Shown piece after piece: positions 1 to 6,797 of a stretch of DNA of 10,108 nt. Below the pieces are notes generated by a model. The model saw nothing but the letters and a program-made list of their open reading frames with translations. It had not been told where the DNA came from and did not search any database. Both the position numbers and the translations under genes were made by a program. How positions within the stretch are numbered: position 1 is the first letter of the stretch; every line of letters begins with the position of its first letter. The stretch spans positions 1-10,108 of the forward strand of contig JAFABD010000054.1 of NCBI GenBank assembly GCA_023426225.1, in the 5' to 3' direction. The DNA comes from Pseudomonadota bacterium. Lineage in GTDB: Bacteria; Pseudomonadota; Alphaproteobacteria; Sphingomonadales; Sphingomonadaceae.

Positions 1-10
1 GGCAAAGACC

Positions 11-1030
11 ATGAAAGCCGCCGTCGTCCGCGAATTCGGCCAGCCGCTCACCATCGACGAAGTTCCCATTCCCGAAGTCGGCCCCGGCCAGATCCAGGTC
101 GCGATCCAGGCATCGGGCGTGTGCCACACCGACCTCCACGCCGCCGAGGGCGACTGGCCGGTCAAGCCCAAGCCGCCGTTCATCCCGGGGCACGAAGGTG
201 TCGGCTTCGTCTCCGCCGTCGGTGCGGGCGTGCGCCATGTGAAGGAAGGCGACCGCGTCGGCGTGCCGTGGCTCTACACCGCCTGCGGGCACTGCGTGCA
301 TTGCCTGGGCGGGTGGGAGACGCTGTGCGAGAGCCAGCTCAACACCGGCTATTCGGTCAATGGCGGCTTTGCGGACTATGTGATCGCCGATCCGAACTAT
401 ATCGGCCACCTGCCCGACAGCGTCGGCTTCATCGACATCGCGCCCGTGCTGTGCGCCGGGGTGACGGTGTACAAGGGGCTGAAGATGACCGACACCAAGC
501 CCGGCGACTATGTCGCGATCTCCGGCATCGGCGGGCTGGGCCACATGGCGGTGCAATATGCCCGCGCGATGGGCCTCAACGTCGCGGCGATCGACATCGA
601 CGACGCCAAGCTCGACCTCGCGCGCCGGCTGGGCGCGACGATCACGGTCAACGCGCGCAACGAGGATCCCGCGACGGTCATCAAGCGCGAGACCGGCGGC
701 GGCGTGAACGGCGTGCTGGTGACGGCGGTGAGCGAGCGCGCGTTCGAGCAGGCGGTCGGCATGGTCGCCCGCGGCGGCACGATCACGCTCAACGGCCTGC
801 CGCCGGGCGATTTCCCGCTCAACATCTTCGGCATGGTGCTCAACGGCATCACCGTGCGCGGGTCGATCGTCGGCACGCGGCTCGACCTGCAGGAGTCGCT
901 CGACTTCGCCGCCGACGGCAAGGTCAAGGCAACGGTCGAGACGGCGCGACTGGACGACATCAACACGGTGTTCGACCGGATGCACAAGGGGCAGATCGAG
1001 GGCCGCGTCGTCCTCGACATGCGCCACTGA
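11..1030 (+). CDS. adhP: Zinc-dependent alcohol dehydrogenase, AdhP type
   Basis: This is a cytosolic NAD-dependent alcohol dehydrogenase that interconverts primary alcohols such as ethanol with their aldehydes. The 339 residues match the usual AdhP length, so the gene is complete. Catalytic zinc ligands are visible as C38, H61-E62 (in a PGHEGVG motif) and C148. The structural zinc site is C92, C95, C98 and C106. The Rossmann fold shows GIGGLG at 172-177, and D195 at the end of the second strand fits NAD rather than NADP. The ATG at 11 aligns with the standard family start (MKAAVV). Only ten bases precede it, so its ribosome site and promoter cannot be judged. It is followed 19 bases later by a DUF779 gene in the same direction. 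Family assignment is firm; the physiological substrate is not known from sequence. Confidence 0.96.
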   Translation: MKAAVVREFGQPLTIDEVPIPEVGPGQIQVAIQASGVCHTDLHAAEGDWPVKPKPPFIPGHEGVGFVSAVGAGVRHVKEGDRVGVPWLYTACGHCVHCLGGWETLCESQLNTGYSVNGGFADYVIADPNYIGHLPDSVGFIDIAPVLCAGVTVYKGLKMTDTKPGDYVAISGIGGLGHMAVQYARAMGLNVAAIDIDDAKLDLARRLGATITVNARNEDPATVIKRETGGGVNGVLVTAVSERAFEQAVGMVARGGTITLNGLPPGDFPLNIFGMVLNGITVRGSIVGTRLDLQESLDFAADGKVKATVETARLDDINTVFDRMHKGQIEGRVVLDMRH

Positions 1031-1049
1031 GCCGGGGCGGGGAGCGGCC

Positions 1050-1433
1050 ATGACGACGGGTGCGGGCACGGAAGGGGTGGCGCGCGTGGTCGCCACGCCG
1101 GCCGCGCTCGCGCTCATCGCCGAATTGCAGGCCGAATATGGGCCGATCCTGTTCCACCAGTCGGGCGGCTGCTGCGACGGATCGTCACCGATGTGTTATC
1201 CGGCCGGCGAATTCCGCACCGGCGCGAACGACGTGCTGCTGGGCGCGGTGGGCGGCGCGCCGGTGTTCATCGGCCGCGCGCAGGGCGAAGCCTGGGCGCA
1301 TACGCAACTGATCCTGGACGTCGTGCCCGGACGCGGCGGGATGTTCAGCCTGGATAATGGCCGCGAAGTGCGTTTCCTGACGCGCGGCCGTGTGTTTTCC
1401 GAGGCAGAGCGGCGCTGGCTGGCGCCGCTCTGA
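1050..1433 (+). CDS. DUF779 domain protein
   Basis: A 127-residue cytosolic protein of the DUF779 family, whose function is not established. The family hallmark is a cysteine-rich stretch at residues 36-51, reading HQSGGCCDGSSPMCYP, with C41, C42 and C49. There is no signal peptide or membrane segment. The ATG at 1050 has a purine-rich GGGGAG about six bases upstream. The gene lies 19 bases after adhP, so the two are almost certainly co-transcribed. Members of this family commonly sit beside alcohol or aldehyde dehydrogenase genes. That context suggests a role in aldehyde or alcohol metabolism, perhaps as a metal-binding or redox accessory, but this is inference. A strong terminator follows. 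Family identification is confident. Confidence 0.92.
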   Translation: MTTGAGTEGVARVVATPAALALIAELQAEYGPILFHQSGGCCDGSSPMCYPAGEFRTGANDVLLGAVGGAPVFIGRAQGEAWAHTQLILDVVPGRGGMFSLDNGREVRFLTRGRVFSEAERRWLAPL

Positions 1434-1442
1434 TCCCCGGAA

Positions 1443-1497
1443 GCGGGAGCTGCGCGACCTCCATTCCCCGGTACTGCGCAGTTCCCGCACCCTTTTT
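1443..1497 (+). terminator. Rho-independent terminator after the adhP-DUF779 operon
   Basis: The arms GCGGGAGCTGCGC (1443-1455) and GCGCAGTTCCCGC (1476-1488) form a 13-bp stem with one G-T wobble and a 20-base loop. A run of five T follows at 1493-1497. It lies ten bases after the DUF779 stop codon. The hairpin also lies just past the mucR stop on the other strand, but no T-run follows it in that direction, so it is mainly a plus-strand terminator. Confidence 0.8.
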
Positions 1498-1506
1498 CCG
1501 TCCCGG

Positions 1507-1962
1507 TTATTCGCCGGCGCCGCCCTTGCCGCGACCGCCCTTGCGCGTGCGCGTCGGCGCACGACCGAGGCCGAGCTTGACCGCGGTTTCGCGGCGGAAC
1601 GCGGCATAGTTGGGCGCGACCATCGGATAGTCGGCGGGCAGCTTGTAGCGCTGACGATATTCCTCCGGCGTCAGCCCGTGCGTGGCGAGGTGACGCTTGA
1701 GCATCTTGTACGGCTTGCCGTCGATCATGCTGATGATGACGTCGGGCGACGCCAGGCTCTTGCGCACCGAAACGGGGCGTTCGAACACCGTCTCGGCCGG
1801 TTCTTCGGCAGCGGCGGCGGGCGTCTCGGTCGCCTGAAGCGACTCATAGGTGGAACGGATCAACTGCGGCAATTGCTCGACACCGACGCGATTGTTCGAC
1901 ACGAACGCCGAAACGATATCGGCGGTGAGTTCGATCAGGTTCGTTTCGTTGGGTTGCGACAT
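1507..1962 (-). CDS. mucR: MucR/Ros family transcriptional regulator, variant zinc finger
   Basis: A 151-residue DNA-binding regulator of the MucR/Ros family. In alphaproteobacteria these proteins control exopolysaccharide, motility and cell-cycle genes and bind AT-rich sites, often upstream of their own gene. The N-terminal third (residues 1-45) matches the family oligomerisation region, and an Ala/Glu/Pro-rich linker spans about 44-62. The finger core (residues 78-103) reads S78-x2-D81-x9-H91-x3-H95 and continues with GLTPEEYR. The later signature LPADYPMVAPNY is fully conserved. Oddly, the first zinc ligand, normally cysteine, is serine (codon AGC at 1729-1731). Some rhizobial Ros homologues are reported to fold without zinc, so this need not be a dead protein. 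The start at 1962 has GGAGG seven bases upstream. It is divergent from the GGDEF-EAL gene. Confidence 0.93.
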   Translation of the reverse strand: MSQPNETNLIELTADIVSAFVSNNRVGVEQLPQLIRSTYESLQATETPAAAAEEPAETVFERPVSVRKSLASPDVIISMIDGKPYKMLKRHLATHGLTPEEYRQRYKLPADYPMVAPNYAAFRRETAVKLGLGRAPTRTRKGGRGKGGAGE

Positions 1963-2103
1963 CCTTTTCCTCCATGACCCGAGACGTGTGGTTTCAATAT
2001 TGCAGTATATAGACGAACAACGCGTTGAATAGCCGGATTCGCGTTTTGATTGCTGAACAGCGTTCGCGCGCTATGCTTCTGTCTTGCTTCGATTAATATT
2101 GCT
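1963..2103. promoter_or_regulatory. AT-rich divergent control region with repeats and palindrome
   Basis: This is the AT-richest stretch of the window, between mucR and the GGDEF-EAL gene. It holds two copies of AATATTGC, at 1996-2003 and 2095-2102, one at each end. The first copy lies within the palindrome CAATATTG (1995-2002). A perfect 10-bp palindrome, CAACGCGTTG, is at 2018-2027. Read toward mucR, a TATACT (2009-2004) could be a -10 box, but I find no good -35 at the right spacing. MucR proteins typically bind AT-rich DNA at their own promoters, so these are reasonable candidate MucR sites. Exact start points are not determinable by eye. Confidence 0.4.
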
Positions 2104-2266
2104 GCCCCAGCCCGTACTTGTCCCTAGCGGAAACAGTCGGAGGATATTCTGGGGCGGATTTCGCGACGGGCGGACACCTTAAGGACAAGTGCGGAAGTCC
2201 ACGGAAAGTCGAGCCCAACCATAACGACGCTAACAGACTGGAAAAGCCGATCCGGAGGATGCGTCG
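2104..2266 (+). promoter_or_regulatory. Possible structured 5' leader of the GGDEF-EAL gene
   Basis: About 160 bases before the GGDEF-EAL start contain a long-range inverted repeat. CCGTACTTGTCC (2112-2123) pairs with GGACAAGTGCGG (2183-2194) as 12 bp including one G-U. A second pair, GCCCCAG (2104-2110) with CTGGGGC (2149-2155), interleaves with the first, which would be a pseudoknot if both form. A small competing stem, GGAC (2183-2186) with GTCC (2197-2200), is exclusive with the long one. No coding frame is convincing here. The ribosome site GGAGG is at 2254-2258. It matches no riboswitch class I recognise, and it could also be a DNA-level inverted repeat or chance. Confidence 0.3.
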
Positions 2267-4495
2267 TTGTTGCAGGGTTCCAAACTGGCGGTCGGCCTGA
2301 GGGCCTGGGTGATCGTTCCGATCGGGACGGCCATGCTGGTGATCTTTGCGATGATCGGCGTCGGTCTTTACTGGGCGGCCGCGCAGAGCGACGATATCTC
2401 GACCGCGCGCCAGTTCCGGGTGACCGAACAGGCAATCACGCTGAGCGGTGACGAACTGGCGCGGCAGCAGGAAACGGTCGCGATCTGGGACGAACTGATC
2501 GAGCGCATCCGCACCGCGGCGCAGAACCGCAAATGGCTCGACGACAATGCGGGCGTTTGGCTGCACAACCTGTTCGGCCATGACGAGATGTTCGTGCTCG
2601 ATGCAAGGGACCGGCCGCTCTATGCGATGATGGCAGGTGCAGGCGTGGCGCCCGAGCGGTTCGAGACGCGCCGTGCAGCGCTCGCGCCGCTGATCGCGCA
2701 GCTGCGCACCGAACGGCCCGCGCCTCCCGTCATTCCCGGACGGCCGCCGCGGGCGGTCCGCACGGGCGACCTGATCCGCATCGACGGACGGCTGGCAGTG
2801 GTGAGCGCGATGCGGATCGCCCCGCTGACCCCCGCCGAGCGGCTGTTGCCGGGCGAGGCACCGGTGATGCTGTGCCTGCGCTATCTGGGGCCGGCGTTTC
2901 TGGCCGAACTGACCGAGCGCGACCTGATCGAAGCGCCGCGCATCTCGCCTGTCGGCGCAACGGCGGCGGGCGAGGCGCAGGTGCCGCTGCACAATCGTCG
3001 GGGCGAGACGGTGGGTTATTTCGTGTGGCGCCCCGAATTGCCGGGAACGGCGGTGCTCGCCTCGCTGGTGCCGCTGGCCGTTGTGGGCGGGGCGTTCATC
3101 GCCGCGTTGCTGGCCGTGGTGTGCGGCTGGCTGCTGCGGACGACGCGGCGGCTGCACGGGACCATGGTGCAGTTGCACGCGAGCGAGACCGAGGCGCAGC
3201 ACATCGCGTATCACGACATGCTGACCGGGCTGGCCAACCGCGCGTGTTTCGAGGACCGGATGGATCATGCACTGGCGCAGATGCGGCGCGGGCGCGGGGG
3301 CTTCACGATGATGCTGCTCGACCTCGACCGTTTCAAGCATGTCAACGACACCTTCGGCCATCAGGCCGGTGACGCGCTGATCCAGCAATTCGGCTCTAGG
3401 CTTTCGGCGATGCTGCGCAGCGAGGATCTGCTGGCGCGGCTGGGCGGCGACGAGTTCGCGATCCTGGCGGCGGGCGATGCCGATCGCGGGGCGATCGACG
3501 ATCTGTGCCGGCGGATCCTGGACGCGGTGCATGCGCCGTTCGACGTGCTGGGCAACCAGGCGTTCGTGGGCGTGAGCATCGGGGTGGTGCAGGCGCCGCA
3601 GGGCGGTTCGGACCGCGTCGAACTGATGCGCCGCGCCGATATCGCGCTTTATCGCGCAAAGGCCGAGGGACGCGACTGTTTCCGCCATTTCAGCGCGGCG
3701 ATGGATGCCAAGGTACGGATGCGCAGCACGATCGAGGAGGACCTGCGCGGTGCGCTGGCGAGCGGCGAGGGGCTCGACCTGCATTTCCAGCCGCTGGTCG
3801 ACGATGCGGGCAGGATCGTCGGGGCAGAGGCGCTGCTGCGTTGGGAGCACCCGCTGCATGGCAGCGTCTCGCCGCAACAGGCGGTGCCGATCGCGGAGGA
3901 GACCGGGCTGATCCTGCCGCTGGGGGAATGGGTGATGCATCGCGCCTGCGCCGCAGCGCGTCGCTGGCCTGAACTGTTCATCGCGGTCAACCTGTCGCCG
4001 GTTCAGTTCCGCGCGGCGGGCTTTGCCGAGCGCATGCTGGCGATCGTGCGCGAGGCGGGGGTGTCGCCGCAGCAGATCGAGCTGGAAGTCACCGAGACGG
4101 TGCTGATCGACGACGACGACAAGGTGCGCGATGCGCTGATGCTGCTGCGCCGTGCGGGTATGCGGATCGCGCTCGACGATTTCGGCACGGGCTATTCGTC
4201 GCTCAGCTATCTGCAGCGGTTCAAGGTCGACAAGATCAAGATCGACCGCAGCTTCGTCCAGCATCTGGGGGAGGGTGAAGAGGCGGGGGCAGTGGTGTCG
4301 GCGGTGGTCACGCTGGGGCATGCCATGGGGCTGACCGTTACCGCCGAGGGCGTCGAGACGGGCGACCAGCGCCGCTTCCTGGAGCGCGCGGGATGCAACC
4401 AGATGCAGGGCTATTTCTTCTCGCGCGCGCTGGCCGAAAAGGATTTCGAGCGACTGGTGGCGAAGCCCGCGCGGCGGCACGGCGCCGCCGCCTGA
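2267..4495 (+). CDS. Membrane-bound c-di-GMP cyclase/phosphodiesterase (CHASE4-GGDEF-EAL)
   Basis: An inner-membrane protein of 742 residues that makes or degrades the second messenger c-di-GMP. A membrane segment at about 14-38 and a second at about 262-290 flank a periplasmic sensor domain resembling CHASE4. The GGDEF domain follows, with DMLTGLANR and an intact GGDEF at 393-397. An RxxD inhibitory site (384-387) lies five residues before it. The EAL domain has EAL at 521-523, VTE ending at E610, DDFGTGYSS from 637, and later TAEGVET and QGYFFSRAL. Both active sites therefore look usable, and which activity dominates cannot be told. The start is TTG at 2267, chosen because GGAGG lies eight bases upstream and the N-terminus fits. 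An ATG at 2259 is in another frame. It is divergent from mucR. Confidence 0.95.
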   Translation: MLQGSKLAVGLRAWVIVPIGTAMLVIFAMIGVGLYWAAAQSDDISTARQFRVTEQAITLSGDELARQQETVAIWDELIERIRTAAQNRKWLDDNAGVWLHNLFGHDEMFVLDARDRPLYAMMAGAGVAPERFETRRAALAPLIAQLRTERPAPPVIPGRPPRAVRTGDLIRIDGRLAVVSAMRIAPLTPAERLLPGEAPVMLCLRYLGPAFLAELTERDLIEAPRISPVGATAAGEAQVPLHNRRGETVGYFVWRPELPGTAVLASLVPLAVVGGAFIAALLAVVCGWLLRTTRRLHGTMVQLHASETEAQHIAYHDMLTGLANRACFEDRMDHALAQMRRGRGGFTMMLLDLDRFKHVNDTFGHQAGDALIQQFGSRLSAMLRSEDLLARLGGDEFAILAAGDADRGAIDDLCRRILDAVHAPFDVLGNQAFVGVSIGVVQAPQGGSDRVELMRRADIALYRAKAEGRDCFRHFSAAMDAKVRMRSTIEEDLRGALASGEGLDLHFQPLVDDAGRIVGAEALLRWEHPLHGSVSPQQAVPIAEETGLILPLGEWVMHRACAAARRWPELFIAVNLSPVQFRAAGFAERMLAIVREAGVSPQQIELEVTETVLIDDDDKVRDALMLLRRAGMRIALDDFGTGYSSLSYLQRFKVDKIKIDRSFVQHLGEGEEAGAVVSAVVTLGHAMGLTVTAEGVETGDQRRFLERAGCNQMQGYFFSRALAEKDFERLVAKPARRHGAAA

Positions 4496-4560
4496 GCCGC
4501 CTGAGCGCTGCGGCGGCGCAGTCGGTGCTGATAGGCAGACGCTGACAGTGCTCCGAAACA

Positions 4561-4590
4561 GAACGAGCGGGGATTGCTCCCCGCCCGTTC
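4561..4590. terminator. Hairpin terminator between convergent genes
   Basis: GAACGAGCGGGGA (4561-4573) pairs with TCCCCGCCCGTTC (4578-4590) over 13 positions with one mismatch and a four-base loop, TTGC. Short T-rich tracts follow on both sides: GTTCTTT on the plus strand and CTGTTT on the minus strand. It lies 65 bases after the GGDEF-EAL stop and 29 bases beyond the chemoreceptor stop, so it probably serves both genes. The T-runs are weak. Confidence 0.7.
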
Positions 4591-4619
4591 GTTCTTTCGC
4601 CGATGCAGCCGCTGCAGCG

Positions 4620-6497
4620 TCAGAAGCTGGTCCAGTCGTCGTTGCCGGCGGCGCCGTTCATCGCCAGCGGCTTGACCGGCGAGACATAGGGCTTGCTGCC
4701 ATTGGCTGCCGCACGCGCCGGTGCGGCGGCGCGGGGGGCGGGCGACGGACGCGCGGCGGCAGCCGGCGCCGCTTCGCCGATGCGGAAGCGCGATGCCTGT
4801 TCGGCAAGCTGCGCTACCTCGTTCGACAGGTTGCGTGCGGCGGCGGAGGTTTCCTCGACCATCGCGGCATTCTGCTGCGTCGACTGGTCCATCGTGCCGA
4901 TCGCGACGCTGACCTGCGAGATCGCCGAGGACTGGGCCTGGTTGTCGCGGGCGATATTGTCGAGCAGGCTGTGGACCTCGCCGACATCCCCCGAAATCTC
5001 CGCGAGCGCCTCGTCGACCTTCTTCACCATTTCCACCGCCGAAACGATGTCCGACTGGGTCGCGGTGAGCTGTTCGCGCGCGCGGCTCGCTTCCTCTTCC
5101 GAGCGCATCGCGAGGGCCGAAACCAGGTCGGCGACGACGGCGAAGCCGCGGCCAGCCTCACCCGCGCGACCGGCCTCGACGGCGGCGTTCATCGCGAGCA
5201 CGCGCGTCTGGAACGCGATCTTGTCGAGACCCTCGATCACGCTGTCGATGCCCTTGGCGCTTTCGGCGACGCGGGTCATCGCGCCCACCGCCTCGTCGGC
5301 GGTGCTGCGGCCGTTGGCGACGGTGTTGATCGCATCGTCGGCACGGCCGACGGTCTGTTTGGCCGCGTCGGCGGTCGCCTTGAGACGCCCGTCCATCTGC
5401 GTGACGGCGGCCGAGGTTTCCTCGAGGCTTGCGGCGTTGGATTCGGTGCGGCGGGCAAGGTCTTCCGACGCCTGCGCGATCTCGGCCGAGCCGGTGCGGA
5501 TCGAGGTGGTGCTTTCCATCACCGACCCGATCAGGTCGCGCAGCGCGGCGAGCGCGCTGTTGAAGTTGGCCTTGATCTCCTCATAGGCCGGCGGGAAGCT
5601 GGCGCGGATGTCGGCGGTGAGATCGCCCGCGGTCATCGCGGCCAGGCTGTCGCGCAGCGCACGGGTAACGGCCGCCTGTTCCTGCGCCAGCCGATGGTCG
5701 GCCTCTGCGCGGGCGGCGGCCGATGCGCGGAACTGTTCGACTGCGCGTGCGATCGCGCCCAGTTCGTCGCCGCGCTCGCAGTGGGGAACCGGCGCATTGC
5801 CGCCATTGGCGAGCGTTTCGGTGGCGTGGCTCAACTCGGCCATCGGCGCGGCGACGGTGCGGCCGATCACCAGCCAGATCGCGGCGAGCCCGCCGAGCGT
5901 CAGCAGCGACAGCAGCGTCGTGACCAGCGTGGCGGTGTTGCTGGTGGCGTGGCCCTGGACGTTCGCGGCCTCGGCGCGCTCGCGCGACATGCGCAGCAGC
6001 TTTTCGGTCTGCTCGCGGGCGGCCTGCGATGCATTCTTGCCGTCGCCCTTGATGACCTTGAGCGCCCCGGGAAGATCGTTGCCGCGGCGCAGCCCGAACA
6101 TCGACTGGTCGACCTGGACGAGCGACTGGATCAGCCGTTCGAGCGTGGAAACCTCCGACGCGAAATCGTCGCCGGCAACCTTGCGATAATCGGCGAGATC
6201 CTCCTGGAGCGTCTTCTCGTTCTTGGCGAGGCGCTCTTCGAGGCTCTTCATATCCTTGGCATCGGCGGCGGCATAATAGCTGTAGACGATGATCCGGCGT
6301 TCCTTGATGTCGCTGACCAGATCGGTCAGTTCGGCCATCGAGTTGACGCCCTGACTGACATGCTGCTCGGCGATCGCCGTCAGCGTGTGGTTCGACACGA
6401 AGCCGTTGATGACGAGCCCGCCGACCAGCAGGCCGAGCGAGGCGAAGGCGACCAGCAGCTTCTTGGCGAGGCGCCAGTTGTTTATGGTTTCGAGCAT
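4620..6497 (-). CDS. Methyl-accepting chemotaxis protein
   Basis: A transmembrane chemoreceptor of 625 residues that signals to CheA/CheW. Segments at about 14-32 and 189-212 enclose a helical periplasmic domain like the four-helix-bundle ligand domain. A HAMP domain (about 210-263) and a second HAMP-like unit (about 277-325) lead to the cytoplasmic signalling coiled coil. The hairpin tip spans about 418-465. It reads IAFQTRVLAMNAAVEAGRAG, with R432 where asparagine is common. Likely methylation regions are ASLEETSAAV (356-365) and QQNAAMVEETS (541-551). An Ala/Pro-rich tail ends in DWTSF, a xWxxF tether for CheR/CheB. The ATG at 6497 is chosen because MLETINNWRLAKKLL is a normal receptor N-terminus. 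It lacks a clear ribosome site. The frame is open upstream to ATGs at 6551 and 6617, so a longer form is possible. Ligand unknown. Confidence 0.93.
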   Translation of the reverse strand: MLETINNWRLAKKLLVAFASLGLLVGGLVINGFVSNHTLTAIAEQHVSQGVNSMAELTDLVSDIKERRIIVYSYYAAADAKDMKSLEERLAKNEKTLQEDLADYRKVAGDDFASEVSTLERLIQSLVQVDQSMFGLRRGNDLPGALKVIKGDGKNASQAAREQTEKLLRMSRERAEAANVQGHATSNTATLVTTLLSLLTLGGLAAIWLVIGRTVAAPMAELSHATETLANGGNAPVPHCERGDELGAIARAVEQFRASAAARAEADHRLAQEQAAVTRALRDSLAAMTAGDLTADIRASFPPAYEEIKANFNSALAALRDLIGSVMESTTSIRTGSAEIAQASEDLARRTESNAASLEETSAAVTQMDGRLKATADAAKQTVGRADDAINTVANGRSTADEAVGAMTRVAESAKGIDSVIEGLDKIAFQTRVLAMNAAVEAGRAGEAGRGFAVVADLVSALAMRSEEEASRAREQLTATQSDIVSAVEMVKKVDEALAEISGDVGEVHSLLDNIARDNQAQSSAISQVSVAIGTMDQSTQQNAAMVEETSAAARNLSNEVAQLAEQASRFRIGEAAPAAAARPSPAPRAAAPARAAANGSKPYVSPVKPLAMNGAAGNDDWTSF

Positions 6498-6797
6498 GGG
6501 GAGGTGTTCGTGCCCTGGATGAACTGGAACATCGGTGACGATGTGCCCCATCCGCCGCGGACGGGGTCCCGTCATTATAGGACGCCGGGGGCGGTCAGGT
6601 GCAGAAGCGGCACGCAATGATGCGTGGTATGCAATCCGTCGATGCCGTAGCGGCGAAACGCTTTTTTGGGGAGGATTGCGGTCGGGATGGCGCCGCGGCG
6701 TCTATGAAGCGCTGACCCGGATCAATTTTCGGGCACGGCGACGGTCTCCCCGATGGTCACCGCCCGGCCCCATCCTTCCAGCGAACGAGACGACGTG
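6498..6797. promoter_or_regulatory. Divergent control region of the chemoreceptor and outer-membrane barrel genes
   Basis: These 300 bases hold the start regions of both flanking genes. Toward the chemoreceptor, a perfect TATAAT lies at 6579-6574 and would start transcription near 6567, but no good -35 sits at normal spacing. The perfect inverted repeat CACGCA-ATGA-TGCGTG (6611-6626) lies about 30 bases upstream of that box, as an operator might. Toward the barrel gene I find no convincing sigma-70 pair. A CTTTTTTGGGG tract at 6661-6671 has only a four-base stem before it. I see no small gene here. Confidence 0.4.

Noticed and set aside
2204..2234. GGAAA-N17-CGAC resembling an EcfG general-stress promoter (GGAAC-N16/17-CGTT)
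   Set aside because: It differs from the consensus in both boxes, and would place the start inside the ribosome-site region of the GGDEF-EAL gene.
2093..4480. Long open frame of 795 codons on the minus strand opposite the GGDEF-EAL gene
   Set aside because: Its translation is rich in Arg, His, Gln and Pro with no domain. It mirrors a gene with fully conserved motifs. Long antisense frames are common in DNA this GC-rich.
4548..6620. Long open frame of 690 codons on the plus strand opposite the chemoreceptor gene
   Set aside because: It is an Arg/Gly/Ala-rich shadow of a clear chemoreceptor, with no domain and no ribosome site.
6640..6667. Short stem followed by CTTTTTT, resembling a terminator
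   Set aside because: The stem is only four base pairs, and no gene ends there: both flanking genes begin in this region.
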